A stretch of 64,000 nt of DNA from contig NZ_CM001514.1 of the NCBI RefSeq assembly GCF_000263715.2, forward strand, positions 4,405,674 to 4,469,673, given 5' to 3'. A program made the translations under genes and the position numbers. The DNA comes from Pseudomonas synxantha BG33R (GTDB lineage Bacteria > Pseudomonadota > Gammaproteobacteria > Pseudomonadales > Pseudomonadaceae). Positions 44,804-53,285 of this stretch are shown here, one piece after another (position 1 is the stretch's first letter; each line of letters starts with the position of its first letter). Under the pieces are notes generated by a model, which did no database searches, was not told where the DNA came from, and saw only the letters and a program-made list of their open reading frames with translations.

Positions 44804-45589
44804 TTACAGATTCTGCGTGACGAACGAGAGCATCTGGTCGGCGGTGGAAATCACCTTGGAGTTCATCTCGTAGGCGCGCTGGGTGGTGATCATGTTGACC
44901 ATCTCCTCAACGGTGCTGACGTTGGAGGTTTCCAGGGTGCTTTGCAGCGTGGTGCCAAACCCGTTCAGGCCCGGGGTGCCGATTTGCGGCGCGCCGCTGG
45001 AGGCAGTTTCCAGGAACAGGTTATTGCCCATCGCCTGCAAGCCGGCCGGGTTGATGAAGTCGGCGGTTTGCAGGTTGCCGATCACTTGCGACGCCGGGTT
45101 GCCGGCCACAGTGATAGACACGGTGCCGTCGTTGCCCACGGTAAAGGTCTTGGCATCCGCCGGAACCACCACGGCCGGTTCCAGGGCGAAACCGTTGGCG
45201 GTGACGATCTGGCCGTTGGAGTCCAGGTGGAAAGTACCGTCGCGGGTGTAGGAGGTAGTCCCATCCGGTTGCAGGATCTGGAAGAAGCCACGGCCATTGA
45301 TGGCCATGTCCAGCGGCTGGCCGGTTTGCTGCAGGTTACCGGCGCTGAAGTTTTTCTGGGTGCCGACGATCTGCACACCGGTACCCAATTGCAGGCCCGA
45401 CGGCAATTCGCTGTCCTGGGTCGATTGGGCACCTGGCTGCTTCTTGATCTGATAGAGCAGGTCCTGGAACTCGGCGCGATCACGTTTGAAGCCCGTGGTC
45501 GACACGTTCGCCAGGTTGTTGGAAATGGTCGTCAGGTTGGTGTCCTGGGCGGACAGGCCTGTCTTGGCAACCCATAGAGCCGGAAGCAT
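44804..45589 (-). CDS. flgG: Flagellar distal rod protein FlgG
   Basis: FlgG makes the distal rod. 261 residues, beginning MLPALWVAKTGLSAQDTNLT with the axial-protein motif ISNNLANVSTTGFKRDRAEF and the C-terminal EEMVNMITTQRAYEMNSKVI. It lies 62 nt after flgF. Confidence 0.97.
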   Translation of the reverse strand: MLPALWVAKTGLSAQDTNLTTISNNLANVSTTGFKRDRAEFQDLLYQIKKQPGAQSTQDSELPSGLQLGTGVQIVGTQKNFSAGNLQQTGQPLDMAINGRGFFQILQPDGTTSYTRDGTFHLDSNGQIVTANGFALEPAVVVPADAKTFTVGNDGTVSITVAGNPASQVIGNLQTADFINPAGLQAMGNNLFLETASSGAPQIGTPGLNGFGTTLQSTLETSNVSTVEEMVNMITTQRAYEMNSKVISTADQMLSFVTQNL

Positions 45590-45651
45590 GCTGTTCTCCT
45601 TCGTGCGCCGGGTGGTGGGCGCTACGTTGCAAATTAGTTAATGGGCTTGAA

Positions 45652-46392
45652 TCAGCTCATCTGCATGACGCGCGTCATGGCCTGGTCGTCTTCTTTAGCG
45701 CTGTTCATCATCTTGATGTGCAGCTCGAACTGCTTGGAAAGCGCCAGCACCGCGGTCATTTCTTCCACGGCATTGACGTTGCTCGCCTGCAGGAAGCCCG
45801 AAGTCAGCTTGACGTTCGCATCGGCCTGGGCTGGCTGGCCATCCTTGGTGTGGATGGTGCCGTCCAGGCCCTTGGTCATGTTCTTGAGATCGGGCTGGAC
45901 CATCTTGATCCGGTCTACTTCCACCATCACCCGCGGGCCTTCGCCCATGGCGCGGATGCTGATGGTGCCGTCGGCACCGACTTCGATTTTCTGCTGGGGC
46001 GGCACGGCAATCGGGCCACCGTTACCCATGATCGGCATCCCGTTGCCGGCACGCAGCACACCGAGCGCATCCACGTTCATGCTCGCGCTGCGCACGTAGG
46101 CTTCGCCGCCATCGGGGGTTTGCACGGCCATCCAGCCGTCGCCGCTGACGGCCACATCCAGGTCACGACCGGTCTCGATCATCGCGCCCGGGGAGAAGTC
46201 AGTGGCCGGCCGCTCGGTCATGGCAAATGCCCGCGCCGGAAAGCTGTCGCCGAACACCGGCATCGAACGCGCCTGCTCCAGGTCGCGCTGGAAACCATTG
46301 GTGGAAATGTTCGCCAGATTGTTGGCATGGGCCTTCTGCGCCAGTGCGTTCTGGCTGGCGCCGGTCATTGCCACATAAAGGTATTTGTCCAC
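45652..46392 (-). CDS. flgF: Flagellar proximal rod protein FlgF
   Basis: FlgF is a rod subunit. 246 residues from a GTG at 46392 (MDKYLYVAMTGASQNALAQK), chosen because the family starts here and AGAGGA lies upstream; the 12-codon extension is arginine-rich and unlikely. It contains the NNLANISTNGFQRDLEQ motif. It is the first gene of flgF-L in this genome and has a sigma-54-type promoter. flgE, its usual upstream neighbour, is absent here. Confidence 0.95.
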   Translation of the reverse strand: MDKYLYVAMTGASQNALAQKAHANNLANISTNGFQRDLEQARSMPVFGDSFPARAFAMTERPATDFSPGAMIETGRDLDVAVSGDGWMAVQTPDGGEAYVRSASMNVDALGVLRAGNGMPIMGNGGPIAVPPQQKIEVGADGTISIRAMGEGPRVMVEVDRIKMVQPDLKNMTKGLDGTIHTKDGQPAQADANVKLTSGFLQASNVNAVEEMTAVLALSKQFELHIKMMNSAKEDDQAMTRVMQMS

Positions 46393-46446
46393 GCTCTTTC
46401 CTCTTTCTGACGGACGCTTGCCGCCCACCGCTGTACTGAGGAGGCT

Positions 46447-46465
46447 TAAGCAATTTGCGAACCAA
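46447..46465 (-). promoter_or_regulatory. Candidate sigma-54 promoter of flgFGHIJKL
   Basis: Minus strand TTGGTTCGCAAATTGCTTA: GG-N10-GC with a TTGCT -12. It is about 58 nt upstream of the flgF GTG. An independent promoter fits the separation of flgF-L from flgBCDE. Confidence 0.7.
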
Positions 46466-46469
46466 CTTT

Positions 46470-46502
46470 AAAAAAAACGAAGGAGCCCCCTGAATCCGGG
46501 GG
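46470..46502 (-). terminator. Terminator-like hairpin before flgF
   Basis: Minus strand: stem ACCCCC / GGGGGC (46502-46485), a 7-nt spacer, then eight T (46477-46470), pointing towards flgF. It would end a transcript arriving from the right on the minus strand, yet no minus-strand gene lies there now. The rest of the 46,503-46,978 gap is AT-rich with only a small GCCGC-TT-GCGGC hairpin. Confidence 0.5.
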
Positions 46503-46978
46503 TTGAGCGCTGGAGCGTCGGGCAGACCCACTGCCCAAGAGTCGAAAAAACGGCGGACTTATGCCGCTTGCGGCAAGACATGACGCCCGAAGCCCTCCCC
46601 ATGCCTGAATTACGCCGGTGCGTCGCCATTTCAGCTTCCTGGGCCGCTCTTATCGAGGGAAATGTTGCAAGGGGTTATTAATACACACGCGGTGACTACC
46701 AGACTTATCATTTCAAATTCACGTACAGCGAGTGAAACCCATCGTTATCAGGTACTTGAGCATTTAGTTAATACATGTGTTTACGCTTGCTTTCTCGGAC
46801 ATCTCACGACACTTACACCAAATTAAACCGTCTCGACACACGCTTACAATTACTAAACAACTACAACTTGAACACACCCTACTGCCTGCGTAAATTCTGT
46901 CCATCGCAACATCACCACCCTGAGTATTTAAAGTTGCATTCTTGCGACACACCTATCACTAACTACAGGACCAGTATC

Positions 46979-47956
46979 ATGTTCACTACCCCACAAGTAC
47001 CCACCCTGCCCTTCAGTGTTCCCTACTTCCCTACAAGAGCGGGTGGCAGGCCGGACCATGATATATATCGACCTAACTACCCATCGGCCGCGCCCCATTA
47101 TCACGCGTGCACCCACGAGCACAGGGCCGAAGTTTCAGACTATCGTCCTGACCGATACTTTCCAGAGGTGCACCGTGCCAGGGACTATTACCCCGACCGA
47201 CGCATCTCGGACATGCAACCAGACTGGGACTATCGCCCTGCCCGGGATTTTCCGCAAATGCGCCGCGACTGGGACTACCTTCCCGAGCGGCGCGTACCAG
47301 ACATGCGCCGTGACTGGAACTACCCTACTGAAAGGTATGTTGATCAGCGGCCAATTTATCTCGTCTCTCCAAGGCTCGCAGACGAGTTCGCACCAATAAA
47401 TCAACATTGGAACCCGGCCGTAAAGGCGCTGGATAAACTTATCGACACACTGCCACAGGCCATGATCCGTATGGACATGGATATCACCACCAAGGATCTG
47501 CTTGGCGGCAAATATGGACCACTCTCCCCCAGTATTACCAAGGAACTGGGGAAACTGGATGAACATAGGGACTACCGTATGGTGTCTCAGTTTAACGGAC
47601 ACGCATTGACCTACCTCTGGGCACCCGTCGACGGTGGCAGGCCTGTATTTATTGAACAGCCAGAAAACGGCTATATGACGCCAACGAGCTGTACGGATTT
47701 ATTAAAGCTGTTGAATTCGAATTCCGAAGCCCAACAATTCAAGGATTACGGCGTAACCGCCAAGGACCTGAAAGACGGCAAGTACGGAAAACTCTCTCCC
47801 GAGATTCAAAAAAGTTTGAGCAACTTGGAACATGACAAGAACTACAGCCTGATTGAGTTCTTTAAAATTGACAACGAAAACACAACGCTGGCCTGGATGG
47901 ACAAAAGTACAGGCAAGATTGAAGAAATAGGCCAGTACAACAGTGTCTACGGCTGA
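46979..47956 (+). CDS. Unrecognised protein with two kinds of internal repeat
   Basis: 325 residues that I do not recognise. The N-terminal 50 residues are Pro/Ser/Thr/Tyr-rich with no signal peptide. Residues 54-113 are four tandem 15-residue units of the form DYxPxRxxPxMxRDW (DYRPDRYFPEVHRAR, DYYPDRRISDMQPDW and so on), with a partial fifth. The C-terminal half holds two related segments 90 residues apart (ITTKDLLGGKYGPLSP at 169 and VTAKDLKDGKYGKLSP at 259). The ATG at 46979 has AGGA 9 nt upstream; a longer frame from 46775 runs through AT-rich sequence. Base composition is visibly lower in GC than both neighbours, suggesting transfer. A secreted or surface role is only a guess. Confidence 0.75.
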   Translation: MFTTPQVPTLPFSVPYFPTRAGGRPDHDIYRPNYPSAAPHYHACTHEHRAEVSDYRPDRYFPEVHRARDYYPDRRISDMQPDWDYRPARDFPQMRRDWDYLPERRVPDMRRDWNYPTERYVDQRPIYLVSPRLADEFAPINQHWNPAVKALDKLIDTLPQAMIRMDMDITTKDLLGGKYGPLSPSITKELGKLDEHRDYRMVSQFNGHALTYLWAPVDGGRPVFIEQPENGYMTPTSCTDLLKLLNSNSEAQQFKDYGVTAKDLKDGKYGKLSPEIQKSLSNLEHDKNYSLIEFFKIDNENTTLAWMDKSTGKIEEIGQYNSVYG

Positions 47957-47978
47957 CACACTGGACCGTTGTCAGATC

Positions 47979-48007
47979 GGACACTGCGTTCACAAGACGC
48001 AGTGTCC
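47979..48007. terminator. Hairpin between convergent genes
   Basis: A perfect 11-bp stem GGACACTGCGT / ACGCAGTGTCC with loop TCACAAG lies between the orphan gene and the phhR stop. It has no T run, so termination is only probable. Confidence 0.5.
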
Positions 48008-48022
48008 AGCATCGCGATACCC

Positions 48023-49576
48023 TTACTTGATCACCTTATAGTCGCGCAACTTATTCGCAATGGTGGTGTGCGATACACCCAAACGCTTACCCAGCTGCCG
48101 GCTGCTTGGGTGCTCGGCGTACAGGCTTTCCAACACGGCCTTTTCGAACCGCCCCACGATATCCTCCAAACCGCCTTCCAACGAAAAATCCCCAAGCGGT
48201 TGACGCACGCCGTAATCCGGCAGACGAATATGCTCGACCTTGACCGTGCCGCCCTCACACAAGGATACAGCCTGAAATAACACGTTTTCCAACTGCCGCA
48301 CATTGCCTGGCCAGTGGTAGTGGCTAAGACGCTCCATGGCAGCGGGCGCCAACTTGGGCAGCGGGCAACCGATCTGCCGACTGGCTTGGTCAAGAAAATG
48401 CTCGACCAAGGGCGCCAGGCCGTCCAGGCATTCGCGCAAGGGTGGAATGTGTAGCGACAGCACGTTCAGTCGGTGATAGAGATCCTGGCGAAACTCACCC
48501 CGGGCGCAGAGTTCCGACAAGTCCACCTGGGTCGCACAGATCACCCGCACATCCAGATACACCTCTTCATCACTGCCGACCCGACGAAAACACCCATCCT
48601 GCAAGAAACGCAGCAATTTCACCTGCAATCTCGCGCTCATTTCGCCAACGCCATCAAGAAACAAGGTACCGCCCGCCGTCAACTCCAGCAGCCCGAGCTT
48701 GCCCTCCGCTCGCGCCCCTTCAAAGGCACCGGGGCCGTAGCCGAATAGTTCAGTTTCGGCCATCGACTCGGGCAAGCCCGCACAATTGAGGGCCATCAAA
48801 GGCGACTGCCCTCGCGGGCTGGCCAGGTGACACGCACGGGCCAGCAGTTCTTTACCGGTGCCGGTTTCGCCTTCTATTAATAGCGGCGCATCCAGCGGTG
48901 CCATGCGCCGTGCTTCGCGGACCACCGCAGCCATCACTTTGGAGCTTTGAAAGATGCTGTCAAAGCCGCGCAGCTCTTGCTTGCGCACGTTGTAGATGCG
49001 CTCACCCACACGGTCAGCGCGATGCAAGGTCAGCACGGCACCGGCCATGGCCTCACTGTCGTCATGCTCACTGGATTGCAGTGGGGCGATATCCGCCAAA
49101 AACACGTCACCTTTGACCTTGACCCGCAAGCCGTTGATCCGCGATTTGCTGGCACGCACCAGTTCCGGCAAATCGAAGTCCTCGGCATAGCGCGACAGTG
49201 GAATACCCGGCACCTCATCCACCCGCACGCCGAGTAACTGTGCCGCTGCGCGATTGGCAGCGACGATGGAACCGCCCATGTCGATGGACAGCACCGGAAA
49301 TTCCAGGGCGCCAAGCAGCGCATTGAGTTCCATATGCCGCCGCTCGCTCGGCATCAGCCCTACCCTTTTGACGCCGAATACGCCGGCAATCGCCTCGAAC
49401 TGCGGGCGCAATGCCTGGAATTGCATGTTCACCAGGTTCGGGCAAAACAGGTAGATGGCATTGCCATGCTCACCGCCGACCTCACCCTTGGCGACGTTGA
49501 CGCCGTACTCCACCAACAGGTTGAGGATGTCCCGCAGGATGCCGATGCGGTTCTGGCAATGCACTTTGATACGCAT
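48023..49576 (-). CDS. phhR: Aromatic amino acid regulator PhhR (TyrR family)
   Basis: PhhR activates phenylalanine and tyrosine catabolic genes when bound to aromatic amino acids. 517 residues from the ATG at 49576 (MRIKVHCQNRIGILRDILNL): an ACT domain (1-70), a PAS domain (about 78-190), an AAA+ domain with Walker A GETGTGKE at 235-242, and a C-terminal HTH (LGKRLGVSHTTIANKLRDY). The sigma-54 contact loop is GAFEGA, not GAFTGA, as in TyrR-type proteins that work with sigma-70. It is divergent from phhABC. Confidence 0.95.
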   Translation of the reverse strand: MRIKVHCQNRIGILRDILNLLVEYGVNVAKGEVGGEHGNAIYLFCPNLVNMQFQALRPQFEAIAGVFGVKRVGLMPSERRHMELNALLGALEFPVLSIDMGGSIVAANRAAAQLLGVRVDEVPGIPLSRYAEDFDLPELVRASKSRINGLRVKVKGDVFLADIAPLQSSEHDDSEAMAGAVLTLHRADRVGERIYNVRKQELRGFDSIFQSSKVMAAVVREARRMAPLDAPLLIEGETGTGKELLARACHLASPRGQSPLMALNCAGLPESMAETELFGYGPGAFEGARAEGKLGLLELTAGGTLFLDGVGEMSARLQVKLLRFLQDGCFRRVGSDEEVYLDVRVICATQVDLSELCARGEFRQDLYHRLNVLSLHIPPLRECLDGLAPLVEHFLDQASRQIGCPLPKLAPAAMERLSHYHWPGNVRQLENVLFQAVSLCEGGTVKVEHIRLPDYGVRQPLGDFSLEGGLEDIVGRFEKAVLESLYAEHPSSRQLGKRLGVSHTTIANKLRDYKVIK

Positions 49577-49645
49577 GGAAAGGCTCGAAAAGTAGAGAGG
49601 CGCCGCGTCTTTTTGCCGCTGGGCGCAGATAGTCGTCAAGATTAT

Positions 49646-49660
49646 GTGACAGCGCGTCAC
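49646..49660. promoter_or_regulatory. Inverted repeat in the phhR-phhA intergenic region
   Basis: GTGAC-AGCGC-GTCAC, a 5-bp perfect inverted repeat about 70 nt upstream of the phhR start and 174 nt upstream of phhA. It could be an operator; the TGTGA-N7-TCAC spacing is one base off a CRP/Vfr site. Confidence 0.3.
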
Positions 49661-49696
49661 CTTTTCACAGCCCAAGACACGGATAAGGCTTACACC

Positions 49697-49714
49697 CGTA
49701 ACGAATACTTTACA
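49697..49714. promoter_or_regulatory. PhhR/TyrR-type box
   Basis: CGTAAC-GAATAC-TTTACA matches TGTAAA-N6-TTTACA at 10 of 12 positions. It is 120 nt upstream of both phhR and phhA, so it could serve either. PhhR is encoded next door. Confidence 0.7.
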
Positions 49715-49833
49715 AAAACCAGTAATTTTTCCTACGTACCCAGGCGAGACAGCGACGGAATCCAGCCCTGTTCGGGTTATCAATAGGTACATCGCAGGAC
49801 ATAACAAGAACGAATGCCTAGCAGGAGAGCCGT

Positions 49834-50625
49834 ATGAAGCAGACGCACTACGTGGCCCGCGAGCCCGATGCGCAAGGTTTTATCCATTACCCGCCAGAAG
49901 AACACGCGGTATGGAACACGCTGATCACTCGCCAACTCAAAGTGATCGAAGGCCGTGCCTGCCAGGAATACCTGGACGGCATCGACAAGCTCGGCCTGCC
50001 GTTGGACCGCATCCCCCAGTTGGGCGAAATCAACAAGGTGCTGGCCGAAACCACCGGCTGGCAAGTCGCGCGGGTACCCGCACTGATTCCCTTCCAGACC
50101 TTTTTTGAATTGCTCGCCAGCAAGCAATTTCCGGTGGCGACCTTTATTCGTACCCGTGAAGAGCTGGACTACCTGCAAGAACCGGATATTTTCCACGAGA
50201 TCTTTGGCCACTGCCCGCTGCTGACCAACCCCTGGTTCGCCGAATTCACCCACACCTACGGCAAGCTCGGCCTGGCGGCCACCAAGGAGCAACGGGTGTA
50301 CCTGGCGCGCCTGTACTGGATGACCATCGAGTTCGGCCTGGTGGACACACCCCAAGGGCGGCGCATCTACGGTGGCGGCATTCTGTCTTCGCCTAAAGAA
50401 AGCTTGTATTGCTTGTCGGATGAGCCCGAGCACCAAGCCTTCGATCCGCTGGAAGCGATGCGCACCCCTTATCGTATCGACATCCTGCAACCGCTGTACT
50501 TCGTATTGCCCGAACTCAAGCGCCTGTTCGACGTGGCGCAGGAAGACATCATGGGCATGGTCGAGCGCGGTATGGAATTGGGCTTGCACGCACCGAAATT
50601 CCCGCCAAAGCCCAAGGCTGCTTGA
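49834..50625 (+). CDS. phhA: Phenylalanine 4-hydroxylase
   Basis: PhhA hydroxylates phenylalanine to tyrosine using tetrahydrobiopterin, oxygen and iron. The 263 residues form the catalytic domain only, as usual in bacteria. The iron ligands are His121 and His126 (FHEIFGH) and Glu166 (WMTIEFGLV). It is the first gene of phhABC, which opens the route of phenylalanine to homogentisate. Confidence 0.97.
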   Translation: MKQTHYVAREPDAQGFIHYPPEEHAVWNTLITRQLKVIEGRACQEYLDGIDKLGLPLDRIPQLGEINKVLAETTGWQVARVPALIPFQTFFELLASKQFPVATFIRTREELDYLQEPDIFHEIFGHCPLLTNPWFAEFTHTYGKLGLAATKEQRVYLARLYWMTIEFGLVDTPQGRRIYGGGILSSPKESLYCLSDEPEHQAFDPLEAMRTPYRIDILQPLYFVLPELKRLFDVAQEDIMGMVERGMELGLHAPKFPPKPKAA

Positions 50626-50639
50626 GCTGTGCCTTTTTA

Positions 50640-50664
50640 GGCCAGGTGAGTCTGTTCCCTGGCC
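50640..50664. other. Hairpin between phhA and phhB
   Basis: GGCCAGG and CCTGGCC arms flank about 10 nt, 14 nt past the phhA stop. With no T run it may affect mRNA decay or reduce downstream expression. Confidence 0.4.
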
Positions 50665-50723
50665 GCGCGTTGCTTTAGGGTAACGCCACTGACCTTCAAA
50701 CATTCGAATTCAGGACACCTCCC

Positions 50724-51080
50724 ATGACCACCTTGAACCAAGCCCACTGCGAAGCCTGCCGCGCCGATGCCCCGCAAGTCAGCGATGAAGAACTGCCGGT
50801 GCTGCTCAAGCAGATCCCTGACTGGAACATCGAAGTGCGCGACGGCGTCATGCAGCTGGAAAAGGTCTTCCTGTTCAAGAACTTCAAGTTCGCCCTGGCC
50901 TTCACCAACGCCATGGGTGAAATCTCCGAAGCCGAAGGCCATCACCCTGGCCTGCTCACTGAATGGGGCAAAGTCACCGTGACCTGGTGGAGCCACTCCA
51001 TCAAGGGCCTGCACCGCAACGACTTCATCATGGCTGCGCGCACCGACGAAGTGGCCAAGACTGCCGAGGGCCGCAAGTAA
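50724..51080 (+). CDS. phhB: Pterin-4a-carbinolamine dehydratase
   Basis: PhhB regenerates the pterin cofactor used by PhhA. 118 residues with the family motifs [20 protein letters not shown], the HHP in [14 protein letters not shown] and [14 protein letters not shown]. It follows phhA by 98 nt and its stop overlaps the phhC start (TAATG). Confidence 0.97.
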   Translation: MTTLNQAHCEACRADAPQVSDEELPVLLKQIPDWNIEVRDGVMQLEKVFLFKNFKFALAFTNAMGEISEAEGHHPGLLTEWGKVTVTWWSHSIKGLHRNDFIMAARTDEVAKTAEGRK

Positions 51081-52273
51081 TGCACTTCGATGCGATTGGC
51101 CGCGTGCCCGGTGACCCGATCCTCGGGCTGATGGACCTGTATGCCCAGGATGCCAACCCGAACAAGTTCGACCTGGGCGTGGGCGTGTATAAGGACGACC
51201 AGGGCCTGACCCCGATTCCCCACTCGGTGAAGCTGGCGGAACAGCGCCTGGTTGATACCCAGGTGACCAAGGCCTACATCGGTGGTCATGGTGACGCGGC
51301 TTTCGGCACCCTGATCAGTGAGCTGGTGCTCGGTGCCGATTCGGCCTTGTTGCGCGAACGCCGCGCCGGCGCCACCCAGACCCCAGGCGGTACCGGCGCC
51401 CTGCGCCTGAGCGCTGACTTTATCGCCCAGAGCCTGCCTGGCCGTGGCGTGTGGTTGAGCAACCCGACCTGGCCGATCCACGAGACCATTTTTGCCAAGG
51501 CCGGGCTTAAGGTCAGTCACTACCCTTACGTAGGCAGCGACAATCGCCTGGATGTGGCGGCGATGCTTGCGACCCTGTCCACGATACCCAAGGGTGACGT
51601 GGTGCTGCTGCATGCCTGCTGCCATAACCCGACCGGCTTCGACCTGACCCAGGATGACTGGCGCCAGGTGTTGCAGATCGTGCGGGAACGCCAGTTGCTG
51701 CCGCTGATCGACTTTGCTTACCAGGGCTTTGGTGATGGCCTGGAGCAGGACGCGTGGGCGGTGCGCCTGTTTGCAGCCGAGTTGCCGGAAGTGCTGGTCA
51801 CCAGTTCCTGCTCGAAGAACTTCGGTCTGTATCGCGACCGGGTCGGCGCACTGATCCTGTGTGCTGCGGATGCCGAAAAGCTCACCGATGTGCGCAGCCA
51901 ACTGGCGAACATCGCCCGCAACCTGTGGTCGACGCCGCCGGATCATGGCGCTGCCGTGGTGGCGACCATCCTCGGTGATACCGAGCTGAAAAAACTGTGG
52001 AGCGAGGAAGTCGAGGCCATGCGCTCGCGGATCGCGCACTTGCGTTCCGGGTTGGTGGAAGCCTTGAAGCCCCATGGCTTGGCCGAGAAGTTTGCCCATA
52101 TCGGCGCGCAGCGCGGGATGTTTTCCTATACCGGTTTGAGTGCCGAGCAGGTCAAGCAACTGCGCGAGAAGCACAGCGTGTATATGGTCAGTTCAGGCCG
52201 GGCCAACGTGGCCGGGGTGGATGCGACACGTTTGACGCTGCTGGCCGAAGCTATCGCCGACGTTTCCAACTGA
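51080..52273 (+). CDS. phhC: Aromatic amino acid aminotransferase
   Basis: PhhC is a PLP-dependent class I aminotransferase that converts tyrosine to 4-hydroxyphenylpyruvate. 397 residues, with the PLP lysine at 246 (SSCSKNFGLYRDRVG), Asn183 in CCHNPTGFD, and the C-terminal substrate arginine region SSGRANVAG. The ATG at 51080 overlaps the phhB stop by one base. The context favours aromatic substrates over aspartate. Confidence 0.95.
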   Translation: MHFDAIGRVPGDPILGLMDLYAQDANPNKFDLGVGVYKDDQGLTPIPHSVKLAEQRLVDTQVTKAYIGGHGDAAFGTLISELVLGADSALLRERRAGATQTPGGTGALRLSADFIAQSLPGRGVWLSNPTWPIHETIFAKAGLKVSHYPYVGSDNRLDVAAMLATLSTIPKGDVVLLHACCHNPTGFDLTQDDWRQVLQIVRERQLLPLIDFAYQGFGDGLEQDAWAVRLFAAELPEVLVTSSCSKNFGLYRDRVGALILCAADAEKLTDVRSQLANIARNLWSTPPDHGAAVVATILGDTELKKLWSEEVEAMRSRIAHLRSGLVEALKPHGLAEKFAHIGAQRGMFSYTGLSAEQVKQLREKHSVYMVSSGRANVAGVDATRLTLLAEAIADVSN

Positions 52274-52286
52274 AAACCCCGGGACT

Positions 52287-52320
52287 AAATGTGGGAGGGA
52301 GCATGCCCCCTCCCACATTT
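52287..52320 (+). terminator. Terminator after phhC
   Basis: A 13-bp inverted repeat, AAATGTGGGAGGG / CCCTCCCACATTT, followed by TT. The core resembles half of a REP element, so it may be a single REP acting as terminator between convergent genes. Confidence 0.7.
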
Positions 52321-52337
52321 TTACCGAGGCAAGGTTT

Positions 52338-53147
52338 TTAGCCAGTGACCATTTCAGCCTTGAGCTGCGCCTCCCTGGCCTGCACATCCGCCAACCGATA
52401 CAACTCGATATGCCCATCCCAGTGCTCGATCAGCGCGGTGCACGATTCCACCCAATCTCCGCAATTGAGGTAATCCACCTCCCCCACCTTGCGAATCTCG
52501 GCATGGTGGATATGCCCGCACACCACCCCATGCAGTTCGCGCCTGGTGACTTCGTGGGCAATCGCTTCTTCGAAATCGCTGATAAAGCTCACGGCGGTTT
52601 TCACCTTGTGCTTCAGGTACGCCGACAGCGACCAGTAGCCATAACCGTAGCGCGCGCGCCAATGGTTGAGCCAGCGGTTAAGCGTGAGGGTGAATTCGTA
52701 AGCCGAGTCGCCGAGGAACGCCAGCCAACGGTGATAGCGGGTGATCACATCGAACTGGTCGCCATGGATCACCAATAGATGCCGACCATCGGCAGTCACA
52801 TGCACCGCCTCATCGACCAACTGGATATTGCCCAGGATCAGCTTGGAATAGCGTCGTAAAAATTCATCATGGTTGCCAGTGACGTAGATCACTTCGGTAC
52901 CGCGCTTGGCCATAGTCAGCAAGCGACGGATCACGTTGGTGTGGGCCTGGGGCCAATACATGCCGCCGCGCATTTTCCAACCATCGATAATATCGCCCAC
53001 CAGGTAGACCTTGTCGGCGTGGTAGCCCTTGAGAAACTGCGACAAATGCTCGGCCTGGCAATCCCGGGTGCCTAGATGCACGTCGGAAATCCACAGGGTT
53101 CGCACCCGTTGCTTGCGGCTGGGCTTGGTGAACTCGGCATGGGTCAT
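52338..53147 (-). CDS. LpxH-like metallophosphoesterase (UDP-2,3-diacylglucosamine diphosphatase family)
   Basis: 269 residues with all calcineurin-like metal motifs: DVHLGTRD, GDIIDGWK, GNHDEF, HGDQFD and GHIHHA. The family pattern (RRYSKLILGNIQLVDEA, CTALIEHWDG) is that of LpxH-type diphosphatases of lipid A synthesis, but it is longer than classical LpxH and may be a paralogue with another substrate. The ATG at 53147 has GAGGG at 6 nt; the ATG two codons earlier touches the GAGGG. Confidence 0.88.
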   Translation of the reverse strand: MTHAEFTKPSRKQRVRTLWISDVHLGTRDCQAEHLSQFLKGYHADKVYLVGDIIDGWKMRGGMYWPQAHTNVIRRLLTMAKRGTEVIYVTGNHDEFLRRYSKLILGNIQLVDEAVHVTADGRHLLVIHGDQFDVITRYHRWLAFLGDSAYEFTLTLNRWLNHWRARYGYGYWSLSAYLKHKVKTAVSFISDFEEAIAHEVTRRELHGVVCGHIHHAEIRKVGEVDYLNCGDWVESCTALIEHWDGHIELYRLADVQAREAQLKAEMVTG

Positions 53148-53285
53148 GGGCATCCCTCGACGCTGTTTTCGCGAGCTTGCGCCTTGGCGATTAATAGCCC
53201 ATGACAGCTGTGCGTCAGTCTGATGACAGCGCTCATTGCGTATGAAGCGTTGTAGACTGGCGGCCTGCTGCCACTGGAGACCGCG

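Noticed and set aside
46600..46978. A type III (hrp box) promoter before the orphan repeat gene
   Set aside because: I looked for GGAACC-N15/16-CCAC and found no acceptable match.
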